This document shows positions 30,141 through 41,698 of a stretch of 64,000 nucleotides of DNA, piece by piece. The stretch lies in contig CM039119.1 in the NCBI GenBank assembly GCA_022036555.1, positions 40,892,858 through 40,956,857 of the forward strand, written 5' to 3'. The stretch's first letter is position 1, and each line of letters starts with the position of its first letter. Below the pieces are notes generated by a model. The model saw only the letters and a list, made by a program, of their open reading frames with translations. It ran no database searches and was not told the origin of the DNA. This DNA is from Microstegium vimineum. Lineage: Eukaryota > Streptophyta > Magnoliopsida > Poales > Poaceae. A program made the translations under genes and the position numbers.

Positions 30141-31988
30141 TTATAGGTCGGCAGCGGCATCGTTCGTCGCAAACCCAGAAGCGACATTATCAGAAGCCCC
30201 GACCACTGAGGCCTCACCCTGAAGTCTCTCCGCAAACATTGACTCAGTACCAGGACCCTCCCGACGCCTTGAGGAGTCTGCTGGCACCTGAGTGCCATGC
30301 CCCATCAGACCAAACTCACCATGTGCATGACCAGCGGCATTCTCCATATTACCACAAGGGACAGTCGGATCCTCTGTATTCGGCGTCCTACCAAAAACAA
30401 CACAATAAGCAATTAGACAAAACCGCGAAAGACTCAAGTGAAACAAGAACAAAATACTTACAAGTTTGACTTCCGGCGTACTGTCACAATTCTCCTGGCC
30501 ATCGGCAAACACTCCGATGCCAGAGTAGCTTCTTTCCCCACGCCAGGCTCTCCGGCAACCACCGGTGCAGGCGATGGACCGGACGACGTCTTGGTCAGGG
30601 GCACTCTAGCGCTCGAACCAGAACCCCCCTCCCCATCCAGGTCTACCGTCGGCACATGATCCCCCCCATCTGACCACTCGTCGGTCCAGTCAGATAGCGA
30701 GGGCGGCGGCTGGGCAGCACCTTCATTTATACTGAATTTGCCACCAGTATTAACCGACGGCTTTGACTTCTTACACGCACCGTTGGCCGGACGCTTCCCC
30801 AGCAGGCCGTCGCGCGCCCGGCACCTTTCGGAAAAAGGATCGGGGCCCCTCCCACGACGAGAAGAATCACGATCATCATCATCCACGTCATTGAACACGG
30901 CTGTCCGCCTCGGCGTCCGGTCGACACCAGCGGGCCACTCCGCCGATGGGACCCGGGAGACGTAAACGGCACGATCTTGCAAGCAAAGCTAAAAACAGTC
31001 AATCACTCCAGCAATCGAACACCCTAGAGCAAGCAGCAACAAGAAGCATCAACACTCACCGGTGGTGTGGGCACGCCAACACGAAAAGGATCCCTCGGTC
31101 TCTTCATGTACGGGACGCTAAGGTCAAAAACCAAAGAAAGGCGGTCAAGCCCCTTCTCCGGCTCCATCACATCCGACATCTCCCGGGTAGGGTCGCCACC
31201 TGCCAGTGTAAAGGAAGGCAGGGTGAACCCTGTCCTTGCAAGGCTGACAACGCCTCATGATGAAGTTCCAACCCACCGAAACCACATTAAGCGATGACCG
31301 GTCCACTAACGCGAGTAGCTCTTTGACTTGCTCCATCGCCACCAACGAAGGAGTCGCCGACCAGCTAGGCTACGACACCGGAACCCCCGTCGGATTGCCG
31401 CACGCGTACGACTCCTCCTAAGGAACGTAGAACCAACGGTACTTGTATTCTACCACTTCGGACGGCAGAGGATGGCAAGATATACATCCGCCATGCCCTC
31501 CCGAAGCTAAAGATACACCGAGCCAACGACCCGGGACGCGGCGGTCCCATTGGGCTTGAGGCGGAAGAAGTAGCAAAACAACTCGAAATGGGGTTCAATC
31601 CCCAAATACGCTTCGTACAAATGTACGAAAACTGCAATATGCAGTACAGAATTGGGGTGGAGGTTGCACATCACAATCTTGTAAAACTCCAAGAGACTGC
31701 GCAGAAAGGGATGGACAAGAACCTGAAACCACACCAAAAGAAAGGTTCGAAGACGACGAGCTCACCGGTATTAGGAGATGGGAACTGCTCCCCGGCCGCC
31801 GGCCTCCAGTCGACAATGGCCCTATCCTGAAGGATGCCAGTGGTAACAAGGAGCTGGATGTCTTCCTCCTTCAGGGTACAATTGGCCCAGTCCTTGGTCT
31901 AGTCTGGAAGCACATCCTCCATCCTTCTTGAGGACTTGCTCGCCTTCTTCGCCGATGAGCGAGTGCTTGGTTTCCTCCTAGGGGCCAT
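30141..31988 (-). pseudogene. Antisense Transposase_28-like gene of element D
   Basis: Starts at ATG 31988 on the minus strand: MAPRRKPSTRSSAKKASKSS, a basic N-terminus. After an early stop (31901-31899) the frame goes on with TLKEEDIQLLVTTGIL. A frameshift near 31735 leads to VHPFLRSLLEFYKIVM, LHPNSVLHIAVFVHLYEA and YLGIEPHFELFCYFF, the core of the family called 'putative gypsy type transposon' (Transposase_28, PF04195). The domain continues in fragments to about 31150 (VKELLALVDRSSLNVV, RRCQPCKDRVHPAF). Acidic linkers follow (30980-30460). It has its own TATA box. Several disabling changes; role unknown. Confidence 0.75.
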
Positions 31989-32130
31989 CAACAGATCGAG
32001 ATGGGAAAAGACTAGGGTTCGCAGCGGCGCACGGGGCAAGAAGAAGGGAAGATGAAAGAGGATTGAAGAACACAGGGTGCTCCGACGCAAAACAAAGATG
32101 TGCAAATCGCCGCCGCCGCTAACTCCCCCC

Positions 32131-32138
32131 TTTATACC
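32131..32138 (-). promoter_or_regulatory. TATA box of the antisense gene in D
   Basis: On the minus strand GGTATAAAGGGGGG, about 145 bp upstream of the ATG at 31988. The position fits a core promoter independent of the LTR. Confidence 0.6.
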
Positions 32139-32183
32139 GAGCGGCGCATCGCCTCGCCTCCCAGGGTTTTTGGGAAACCGCAA

Positions 32184-33395
32184 CGTGCAAATACAGAGTC
32201 GCCACGACGCCCACCTTCCGCTCCTCGACTTGGGCCGCTAACCGCGCGGCTAATTCGGCCCACTTACTTCCTTTCCCCCTCATTTCACATTTACTTCCAA
32301 TTAATTTCCCAAATTTACGGTTAATGATTTCTGAAATACCACTAACACCATAGTTCCGGGGACTAGACGTGCAACTTCCTTATGATCTTTTTACTGCAGC
32401 TACAGTAACATGACTATAGTAATCTGGTTGGCAAGCCCGGCAAAAACTTACGGTACAGTGAGACTCGGGGACTTCGTCGACAACAATCACGACTCAGCTG
32501 CTTGGTTGCATACCCGACCAGGCTCGGGGACTTCGTCCAAATTACATCGAGCAAGGCTCGGGGACTGCGGCCATGGTGCAGAAGGGAGGCGTGAAGCAGC
32601 ACAACACCTAGGGACTGAAACTCGGGGACTGCGAACAAAACAACATGAGCCCGATGCAAGAACCCCCTAGCTTCTTACATCAGGCTCAGGGACTATGGGT
32701 ATTCGCAGTCGTTTCTAACTAAACTTATGTTTTAGTCTTTAATATATGATCCTGATACAAGAACCTCCTAGTTTCTTACATCAGGCTCGGGGACTGCGGG
32801 TATTCGCAGTCGTTTCTTACTAAACTTATGTTTCAGTCTTTAATATATGATCCTGATACAAGAACCTCCTTGTTTCTTACATCAGGCTCGGGGACTGCGG
32901 GTATTCACCGTTGTTTTGTACAAAACTTATGCTTGTCTTTAGTTACATACCTTATGTATCTTTTTATAAAGCTTGGCACCACGTGCATACTTCACCTTCT
33001 ACCAAGCTCAGGGACTAAGTGGGTACACTTCACCTGGCGGTGAATATACTGGTTTTCTTCTCGACAAACGCTCTGCTGTTTTTGTTTATTCTTTGCAGAG
33101 CCTAAGTGGGTACACTTCACCTGGCGAAAAGGACCTTTTCAAAAGTTTTTCTTCTTCAGCACGTCACATCCTTCTGACAAGCACCTGCAGCATCCGACAA
33201 GGCGATGTTCTCGCGCGTCAAGCTACGACGTTCTCGACCAACCTGACCTGGTCGGGAGGCCTCTCCAAGCGACGTCTCGACCAGCCAACCTGGTCGGAAC
33301 TCTGCAACGAAGACTTCGCATGATGGTGACTAGGTGAACACCTCCGAGGGTAACACTGCGGGCTCGCCAGAAAGAATATAACGTGCTTAGGGACT
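32184..33395. other. Element D region before its 3' LTR, no gene
   Basis: Non-coding. CTCGGGGACT and close variants recur eight or more times (32465-33015). Near 33010-33045 and 33100-33125, AAGTGGGTACACTTCACCTG is repeated. The purine tract before the LTR is GTGCTTAGGGACT. Confidence 0.65.
32650..32946 (+). repeat. 101-bp tandem repeat, three copies
   Basis: Units begin at 32650, 32751 and 32852, each with CAAGAACC(C/T)CCT, TTACATCAGGCTC(G/A)GGGACT, TATTCGCAGTCG and AAACTTATG. The first and last copies are more diverged. Confidence 0.85.
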
Positions 33396-33893
33396 TGTTG
33401 AGGATATTACCTCAGCATATCCCCAGGGACCTTATGGGCCTGCCGACCAAAAGACGGCCCAGCTCGCGAGGCCCTGCGGCACACGACCAACCCATCGTGC
33501 TCGCTAGGGACTCCGAAGAAGTCTTGCTCGCCAAGAAAGATCCTAATAGATGGATTCGGATCCCTTGCCTTAAGGGATCAATCATAATCTGTTAGGATAT
33601 GGAAACTGTAACCCTGCTCCCCGGCTATATAAGGCGAGCAGGGACCCCCTCGAAAACTCTCTCTCACAACCTCTTAGATCTCATCTACGCCTCGTGTAAC
33701 CTAATACTCATATCAATCTAGCCACCAGAACATAGGACGTAGGGTATTACGGCGATTTGCTGGCCTGAACCTGTATAAATCGCCGTGTCTATGCTCTCTG
33801 TGTTACGCTTGATTGTCGTCGCCCACACCTCCGCCTACAATCTACTACTGTAGGGTACCCCCTAGGTAGACTGCGACACATATTTCATCGACA
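33396..33893 (+). repeat. 3' LTR of element D
   Basis: A 498 bp LTR from TGTTGAGGATATT to CATCGACA with a TATA box, directly followed by LINE J sequence (GTGTC would be the right target duplication). Confidence 0.78.
33626..33634 (+). promoter_or_regulatory. TATA box of LTR D
   Basis: TATATAAGG within CCCCGGCTATATAAGGCGAG. Confidence 0.75.
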
Positions 33894-36048
33894 GTGTCAT
33901 CTTGGGCAGGGCCATAAACATTAACCAAAGACCAATTTTTTCAGTCTTTTATCAAACACATTAGCAATTATCATAAAATCTCCAAAAGCAAAGCTCTCCA
34001 CATCAAACCTATCTTTTCTTACCCCACTCAACAGCCCCCCTGATTTTCCATTAGAGGGCAACCAGGACCAGTAAAACTCCTTGTTAATGTCCAATTTCCT
34101 AAAAAAATTGTCAGAATAACTCTTTTTCATAGTCTCTTGAATGCCAATAAAGTCTGCTTTATGATCTCAGATTAACTCTTTGATGAAGGAGCTAAGACCT
34201 TTCTTAGCCACCCCTCTACAATTCCAAATGATACCTATCATTTGATAACCTTCTTAATGGTCTTTCTATCCCGGAGATTAAATCTAGGGCAAGCCATAAA
34301 TCTAACTCCTTCAGAGGACAAAGATGTATCAATAGGACACTTCTTGTAAACTCTGGTTTTCTTTTTCCCTTTTTTGTTTGATCTATTTCTTTTGATATAG
34401 GAAATCTCAATAGGGCAGTCCTCTTCAGACTCCTCAGAGCCCCATTCTATACATATTTGATCCACTATTGTACTACTTTCTTCCTCCAGAATATTATCAT
34501 CCACAGAATTTACTTTAGCATGATCATTTAAATTCATCCTGGCAATTTCAAGGTCTTTGATAACATCAATTTTATCAAAGGATAGAGAATCAGGTTGTAA
34601 CCCCATTTTAGTAGCCAAATCAACAATATGAACATTAGAAAGAACTGCAAAGGAGTTCTGATTAGAATTTAGATTACCTTCATCTCCCACTGCCTGTTGT
34701 TTCTTGCAATTGGGTTGCTTCTCCACCTCCATCTGACTTGTGGCAGCTGCCCGAATCCTTTTGCTCTGCCTGACCTCTTGCCATTTAGGCCATCCATCCT
34801 TATCCTTTTCCTGTTCAGTAGATGCTTCACCTTTATCACCACTTGTCACCAGATTTCACATATCTCCTCAGATCCCACCTTGTCACCAGCTAAGCAGTCC
34901 ACATTTCCTTGCTGCCTAGGATTCACATTTTTCCCAGGCATGTCATCATCAACACTCTTATCATCTTTCTTACTCTCTTCATCAGTCTTGGTAATAGAGT
35001 CTATAGTCTTCAAGGAATCATCAACCACCTTGTTATCTTCCACATGAAGGGCATCCCAATCAATCTCCTGAGATAGTTTCCCCTGTTTCTCTTCTTGACT
35101 AGATAGATCAATTTCTGGCCCCCCTTGACTGTCTTTGCATGGGCTCATGGAAGATGTTCTATCTTCAGATTCCTTCTCTTTTTCCTCCAGTATAGTGTAC
35201 AGCCCACTACTACTATCTATTTTGTAGTCAAAATTGTACATTGCATGCTTCTTGCCGTCACAAATAGCATTCTTAGCTTCAATAGTGATCAAGGGATCTT
35301 GCTTGAACTTCCTGAAGTTAGTACCATATTCATTGATCACAACTTTTCCCAAATCCACAGTCTCGAATTTTCCAAACCTCATTTTGTCAGCTCCAGGGAC
35401 AAATAAATCACCCATCCAGACACTTTCATCTTCACTATTTTAGAGGAACCTTGCTGCATGAACTCATCTTTCTCTTGCACCCCTTTGTTTTGCTTGCCAC
35501 TAGCAGATTCCACTTGCTTACTGGGACCCCCTTCATCATTATGAACAGATTGTTTGTTTTGGGCCAACTTCTGTTTCTTTGGGGAGGGAGCATCATCCTT
35601 AGCTGGTTCTCTACCATTTCTTATCCACTTAGTTCTAGTGGGATCAGTAAACCTATCCCGAGGGACTTCACGCTGGAGGAGGGAACCTTGGTCACATCTC
35701 TATAGCCAATCTTTACTCTAACAAAGTCATTCTTGTTTAAGCTGTCTTTGTCCACTTCCAAAGGAAGACAAACCTTGGAAGCAATCATACAAACAATGGC
35801 ATATGACCTTTTGTCAGGAGGAATGTTGAAAATTCTAAACCAAGCAACCTTAAGTGGGCCTTTAGATGCCACATGAGGGTTCCATTTTTCAATTTTGAAA
35901 GCAACTTCAGGAAGAGACCTCATTCTCATTTCATTGAAATATGCCAAGTATTCTATGGTTTGAGCATTAGAGAATATCATCTAATATCTACCCTCTCCCA
36001 CTTTTTTAGCATACCATCTCCAAGTGGATTTAGGTCATGCTTTCAGCT
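33894..36048 (-). pseudogene. LINE J, ORF1 C-terminal part and start of ORF2
   Basis: Minus-strand LINE continuing from 46358-47690 after element W is removed. From 36048 leftward: the DUF4283-type part (FNEMRMRSLPEVAFKIEK, VAWFRIFNIPPDKRSYAI, FVRVKIGYRDVTKVP). Then a long Ser/Asp/Lys-rich linker with stops and frameshifts (35980-34240). Then the beginning of the ORF2 endonuclease: DFIGIQETMKKSY, WSWLPSNGKSGGLLSGV and, after a 1-base shift, LVNVYGPAQDDT. The element is then cut by LTR D at 33893. RT is missing. ORF1 would bind LINE RNA; ORF2 would nick the target. Confidence 0.85.
36044..36048. repeat. Target-site duplication of W, left
   Basis: CAGCT, repeated at 46353-46357. Confidence 0.92.
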
Positions 36049-37129
36049 TGTTGACACAAAAAGCGTCAGATTTGTGAACACCTCGGGCTATTACCCAAAG
36101 CTCGATGTCGAGGGCGTGCCAGTCGATTTGACCAATCAATCGACAAGGATGATAACTATGACAAACTGAACGAGACGACAGCGATGCGCCCGGACGTCAA
36201 GGCTCAGATTGATCACGGATAACTAGAGCAGAGCTAGACGAGGCAAACAGCGATGCGCCCGGATTGCCAAAGCCTAGAGGTACTCCCAAGCGGAACTAAC
36301 AAGGATTTTGACGGAGATTAGGGTGATGCAGCCCGTCAAAAGCTTGAAGAACTCGTTAAAGCTATAACTAATGCATAATAAGGGTAAATTGCGATAAAAG
36401 GTAGAACAAGATAAAATTGGTTTGGTTTGAATTGGATTGTATTTTTTTATTCCATAGCCCTCGGGCTCATATTTATACTCCCGCATGGAGAGTTGTACAA
36501 AGACACGACACATATCTTTCCTAAAAACAAACTCCTACTTTAAAGGAAACTGACTCGCGCAGGAGCCGGATAACAATATTTATTCCCTAAACAAACACAC
36601 CTATTTTAAAGGAAAATAAACGACTCATGTAAGAGTCAGACTCAAACTACTATAATAATACTGGTATAAAACACCAGTTTCCTTATGCCTTTCCTCGATG
36701 GAAGCCTTCCATCGGCAGATCCCTGCAACTTCCTTCTTTGGCCACCGGTAGTCTTCTGCTGCCACCAAGTGCTAAGTCACGCCTATAGGCATCGGTAATA
36801 TTTTCCCGATCGGCAATCAGCAGCATCTTCCTCATCGGCAATCGGTAATGAACCCTTATCGGCAATCGGCAACCATCTTCCATCGGCAATCGGCAATCAG
36901 CAAGGCCCCTATATCGGCAATTGGTAATAGCAGCTCATCGGCAATCGGCAAGACCACCAATTAACCTTTGTCGGCAAAGATCACCCAGCCTCCATCGGCA
37001 ACACACTTGGCCTTTTGCAGCATTCTTCCATCGGCAATATTGGCTCATACTTTACCGATGCCGATGGAGAAGGTCTTCGACCAGTCAAGCTTCAACCCAT
37101 TTGACACGTGTCGAAAAACGATGTCAACA
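36049..37129 (-). repeat. 3' LTR of element W
   Basis: A 1,081 bp LTR (plus-strand ends TGTTGACAC and TGTCAACA). The part 36700-37050 is packed with TCGGCAATCGGCA-type short repeats. The TATA box lies on the minus strand near 36472. Confidence 0.93.
36471..36479 (-). promoter_or_regulatory. TATA box of 3' LTR W
   Basis: Minus strand reads GGGAGTATAAATATGAGCCC; the 5' LTR has the same box at 45675-45683 with a 2-3 bp deletion next to it. Confidence 0.65.
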
Positions 37130-37145
37130 CATGCCCCCCAGTTTC
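37130..37145 (-). promoter_or_regulatory. Polypurine tract of W
   Basis: On the minus strand AACTGGGGGGCATG lies directly before the 3' LTR. Confidence 0.7.
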
Positions 37146-37386
37146 AGAGCGTATAACTTTACGTGCCGAAATTCTCTCCACTGTAGCCGTTGCTGTAGCC
37201 GTTACCCCCGAGATAGGCGTACGGTTTCCTCGATCCCCGCGTGTGGAACTGCAATTTAATAATAAAATCCCTCGATTGTAGCACAAACAGTTACAGACCA
37301 CCTCGATCACCGCGCGTATCTACCGCGGGTTTCTCCACATTCCTGCGCAATAAGAAACAGAACCCCAAAATGCCCCCAAGCAGGCT

Positions 37387-37393
37387 TATAAAA
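37387..37393 (+). promoter_or_regulatory. TATA box of the PMD gene in W
   Basis: TATAAAA in GGCTTATAAAAGTTACC, 163 bp upstream of the ATG at 37550 and outside the LTR. It gives the antisense gene its own core promoter, at nearly the same distance as in element D. Confidence 0.6.
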
Positions 37394-37549
37394 GTTACCG
37401 GGGTCCACGCTACTTTTCACCCTGAGTCCACTTTCACTTTCACCTTTCCACCATCATCTTCAACCTCCAGCCGTTCCGAAGAACGCAAACTCGAGCAACG
37501 GTACTCTCCCACAATCCACGGACGAACTGCAAGCATCTCCTCGACTCCG

Positions 37550-40500
37550 ATGGCAATCCAAGTCGACATCCCCAAGGTGAGACTTATTTCCTCCCCAATC
37601 CAACCTTCCGCTAGTATTTTTCTCACACAAACCTAGATTTATCCCCATTCCTTCTCTGATTTTTCCCTTTTCTTTCCTTCGAACTCTAGGAGCTGTACAA
37701 CAAAGTAGTGATTCCACTTACTGGTTCCACTTTTAGCTGTTTAGGCCCCATGGGCAATCCAGATCCCAGTTACATAATCAACACAGAAACCAACCGAATC
37801 CCCTTCAGATCTGAATGTTTCGGTTTAGGACTGTGGAAGGATACTTTCCGATCATGGCCCAAGCCCACTAAGGGGTGGAAAAATTGGTATCTCAGGGTTG
37901 CTGGGTCGCAGCAAATCTACTGGCAAGAACGCAATCTGGACCAATGCATCCGGCTTTCCATTGCCGACATGGAAAAGAACGAGAACATGTTAATAGCCGC
38001 CTCCTACTTCTGGTCAGATACTTTGAACGCCTTCTTATTCCGACATGGACCAGCCACCCCCACTCTTGCCGATGTCCACATGCTGACCGGTCTAGACATC
38101 TCCTCTGCCGACACCTTCTCCTTGTTCAATAGGAAAGCTGAGCACAGAGTAAATACTCGGAACATCGGCGGTTGGACGGGTTACATTCAGGAATACCAGA
38201 AGACGGGATCGGTAAACCAGAGAGAGCACGCCACTTTCCTGAACATGTGGCTAGACAAATTCATTTTCTGCGGCAGGGCAGTCGGACCCACTACCATGTA
38301 CCTCCCAGCAGCTGAGATGCTTGCCGATGGGACAGGGCTTCCCTTGGGTAGATATCTTCTAGGATCGGTATATCGTCTCCTCCATCAAGTATCCTAGAAG
38401 TTACTGCTAGGTGAGCACATCGGCAATCTTGGAGGCCCCTGGTGGTTCATCAACATGTGGCGGAACGCACATATGCAGAAAGTACTTCAACTTGACTTGT
38501 TCGCCCAACGTTTCCCGAGAGACATACCAGAAGAGCACTAGTGTGGGGAGGATGAATCGGCAACTCGCCCTCCACTCAACTTTGGAGAGGCCACTATTGT
38601 GCTGCCAGGGACCGATGCCGATGCGGAGCAATTCAGCCTCTTCTTTCAGAAGTTTTACAATGGAATTCCTGCCACAGAACGGCTCTGGTGGCCATATGCC
38701 GATGTAGATAACCAGTTCCCATTGTTATTTAATCTTACCGATGGGAATGTACCTGAAAACCAGATAATGATGAAGGCCAGCATCACTCCTCGGGCTATCC
38801 CAGTGAACATATTTGGATTAGGAAAGACACCCCTCCATCATTTGAGTTTTACTACCCATCGGTAGCGGCAAGACAACTGGCGTTCGGCCAACTGCCGATC
38901 AAGCTCTGTTACTCCAAGGTAGTGCAGCCCAGGCAGACATTCTCCAGCGCTCTGGACTAGAACAAGGTTGTCAACCTCCCCGCCGATGCCGATATATCAG
39001 ATCTTGACCTGTCCTCCTGGTCACCAACCTCCTTTATCACAAATGAGTACAAGTCCTGGTGGCAAGAATGGAGGTGTCAACTGTTCGCCAAATCGTCGCA
39101 CTACTATCGACACATGATCGATGCCGATCATATCATCCTCGACGACGCAGTAAGTCCTCATTCCAATGCATTCTTTACTTTTATTTTCGCCATCGTATTT
39201 TAACCTTCCTGTGTTTGACAGGTTGATGACCCGATTCCTCCGATGAGCAAGAGCGGCAAGCCCCTCAAACTTCGAATAATGAGTCCCGTATCACTCATCG
39301 GCCATAAGGCTCCTTCGTTAGCCGCCGTCATCCCACGACAGGTACCCACACCGACACCTGCAAAAGCCAAGGCTACATCGGCCGCTGCTGCTGCCCTGAC
39401 GCGGGTGTTTGCAGTAAACTCATCTTCACTCATATCGATTGTATACTGTTTAATCGGCAACATTTACTTCGTATAATTTACATTAAATATCTTCAGGCTA
39501 TGAGGTCATCGGCAACGGCCCCAAGCAAACAAGCACCTCCAAGTTTGGCTGCCGATGCCCCCCAGTCTTCGTCGAAACGGGCCGGATCCTCTTCCGCTGC
39601 CGCAACAAAGAAAAGGAGGCGTTTGAGGCTGGCTAGCTCATCTTCGCCATCGGCACAAGTCGCACCATCGACTGTCGGCACGTCATCGGCAGAGACTACA
39701 ACAGCTCCTATCCCAGATCAGCCGATGGACGACGTCCTCGGTCAGGAGGCAGTTCTATCCACTGCGGAAGCGGAGGCGGTATCGGCATCGGCACCGTCGG
39801 CTGAAGCTCCTGATGAAGAAACACCCGCAACGGCAGTGGGAGTAGCATCGGCATCGGCACTATCAGCCAAAGTCCCCGATGAAGAAATACCCATCATGGC
39901 GGCGGAGGCGGCATCGGCATCGGCGACATCAGTCGATATTCCTGATAAGGCGACTGCAGCCACGGCAGTAACTGAAGCAACATCAGCATCGACGCAGTCA
40001 GTCGAAGTTGCTGATGGGGCAGCTCCACCCGTCGTAGCAGCGTCGGTATCGATACCATACGAAGATCCCGATGAAAGAGCGGCATCACCGCCACAACCAA
40101 GTATCACGCCAGAAGTAACGCTAGCAACAACACCACCATCACCAACAGCATCAATCGCTCCCCTAGCAGAAGCTCAGCCATCTAGAATGCCAAGTCCTGG
40201 GCAAGAAATCCACTTCAAGATGGTAAGTTAATCACTTGAAACTTCTAGTATAATTCTTCGATCGGCATATTATAACCCTTCTGTTTCCAGGCCCAAGATT
40301 CCCCAGATAGTCTTTTCTTTTTCAGCCTCAACCCGCAGGATGAAGACAGGCGCCAAGGCCCCCTCCAAGCAGACAGCCTGTTTTCCTTCTCGGTTGACAT
40401 ACCCGATGACGAGGATGAGGAGAGCTCTGTCCCAACCCTATCGGCAGAGATCAAGACCAAACTCGAGGCACTGCTCTCCTTGCTGCTACAAGACACATCC

Positions 40501-41034
40501 CAGCTCATTCAAGACTCATCGGCAGCAAGGATTGCTTTCAAAGATATCCAAAGTCACCTCCCCGCCGACGTAGCAGAAGTCCTTCTCCAGGCAGCCTCTA
40601 TCGACATCAAACAAATCCAGTACCAGAGGCTTGCCCATCGTATCGCCGATAGAGCGGCCCAAGCCAAGAGCAAAGGAGAGAAACTCAAATTCAAACACCT
40701 TGCCGACGAGAAGCACAGAAGCATCGGTCAAGCAAAAGTTTCCATCGGCAACCTGGACCATGAAATCTCTCGACTCTCGGCAAGGAAGGGGGAGCTACTG
40801 GCAGAGCTACACAAGGTTGAGGGGGATCTGACTGCAGCCAACCAGCAGAAAACCCAACTGTCCGACTCCATCAAGGTTCTGCAGCAAGAAAGGGATCAGC
40901 ATGCTCGGCAAGCCATCTTGTGGAAGAAGAAAATCAAGCCGGTTGAGGGCTTTGCCGATGCTGACGCCAAGGAGATGGACGAGATAGAACAGATTCGCCT
41001 ACGTGCGATATCAGTTATCCATTCCTTGCTATAA
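37550..41034 (+). pseudogene. Five-exon plant-mobile-domain gene carried by W
   Basis: Exons: 37550-37576 (MAIQVDIPK), 37690-39149, 39222-39413, 39497-40222, 40291-41034. All introns have GT..AG ends and all junctions are in phase 0. Exon 2 holds the plant mobile domain (PF10536-like): FRSECFGLGLWKDTFRSW, YFWSDTLNAFLFRHGP, TPTLADVHMLTGLDI, FLNMWLDKFIFCGRA, FEFYYPSVAARQLAFGQL. It has stops at 38395, 38539 and about 38957, and a frameshift near 38845. Exon 4 is Ala/Ser/Pro-rich. Exon 5 is open and ends in a coiled coil (KGELLAELHKVEGDLTAANQ, IKVLQQERDQHARQ) before TAA. PMD proteins occur as host genes (MAIL1/MAIN, silencing and genome stability) and in transposons. Exons 3-5 are intact, exon 2 is not. 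Confidence 0.82.
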
Positions 41035-41698
41035 TATCTGTTGTATCGGCAAAAACTGTAACCTGATACTTGATTTTGACTTGTAATATAATGTCGGTTT
41101 GTTTTTTACCGATGTTTTATATTTCCTTTTCATCGGCATCCAAACGAGCACGCCATACATTGATTCCTTTGAGTTTCTGGAATGTATACTTTGTTCGGAG
41201 CAGATTGTCTCACATGATAGGAACTTGATTAAGAAACCATTCTAGGCCTAGAATTCAATCTTGATCGGTAAAATCAATCTTTGCGCCAGAGCACCATCGG
41301 CAAACTCGTTCACCCAGTCATCGGCAATCATCACCGATATCGTAACTCATCGAGTCGGCTAAAATCCTGAGTAACCCCAACTTATTAATAGACCCTGGTA
41401 TTTAGCTCGATTGTAACAATAATCGGCAACGAGGCTTCACACTTCCATTGGATCAGAATTAGAACAATGCCGATAGACCCACCAAAGAGTATGAGTAACT
41501 TCCAGAACGCGTGCACCGCACATTCGGTTCCCAGCGCAGCAGAATCATTCTTACAACCATCTTCCGGCAGTTGATGAACCTATCGGCAGTACAGCATCCC
41601 ATACACAAACCATCGGTAGATGCCCCCAAGTATAATAGTTAAAATCGCCAATTTGCCGATTGGAACCCCCAAGCCCGCATGTCCAAGATTCACTTCGA
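41035..41698. other. Spacer between the PMD gene and gag in W
   Basis: No gene on either strand. Here the two convergent genes end, and protease-RT-integrase would be expected in a complete element. TCGGCA/TGCCGA words remain frequent although nothing is coded. Confidence 0.7.

Larger units (their letters stand above)
30141..33893 (+). mobile_element. Tat-type element D, 3' end only
   Basis: Contains an antisense gene (31988 to 30141), a non-coding stretch with short repeats and the 3' LTR (33396-33893). The 5' LTR, gag and pol are missing; the left end joins element B. Its LTR family differs from that of C and W. Confidence 0.75.

Noticed and set aside
36700..37050. CRISPR-like array in the TCGGCA-rich part of LTR W
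   Set aside because: Repeat words are 8-10 bp with irregular spacing, no constant-length spacers, and the region lies in a plant LTR.
37092..37310. Minus-strand frame across the W purine tract
   Set aside because: Overlaps the LTR edge and the promoter of the PMD gene; low complexity and no homologue motif.
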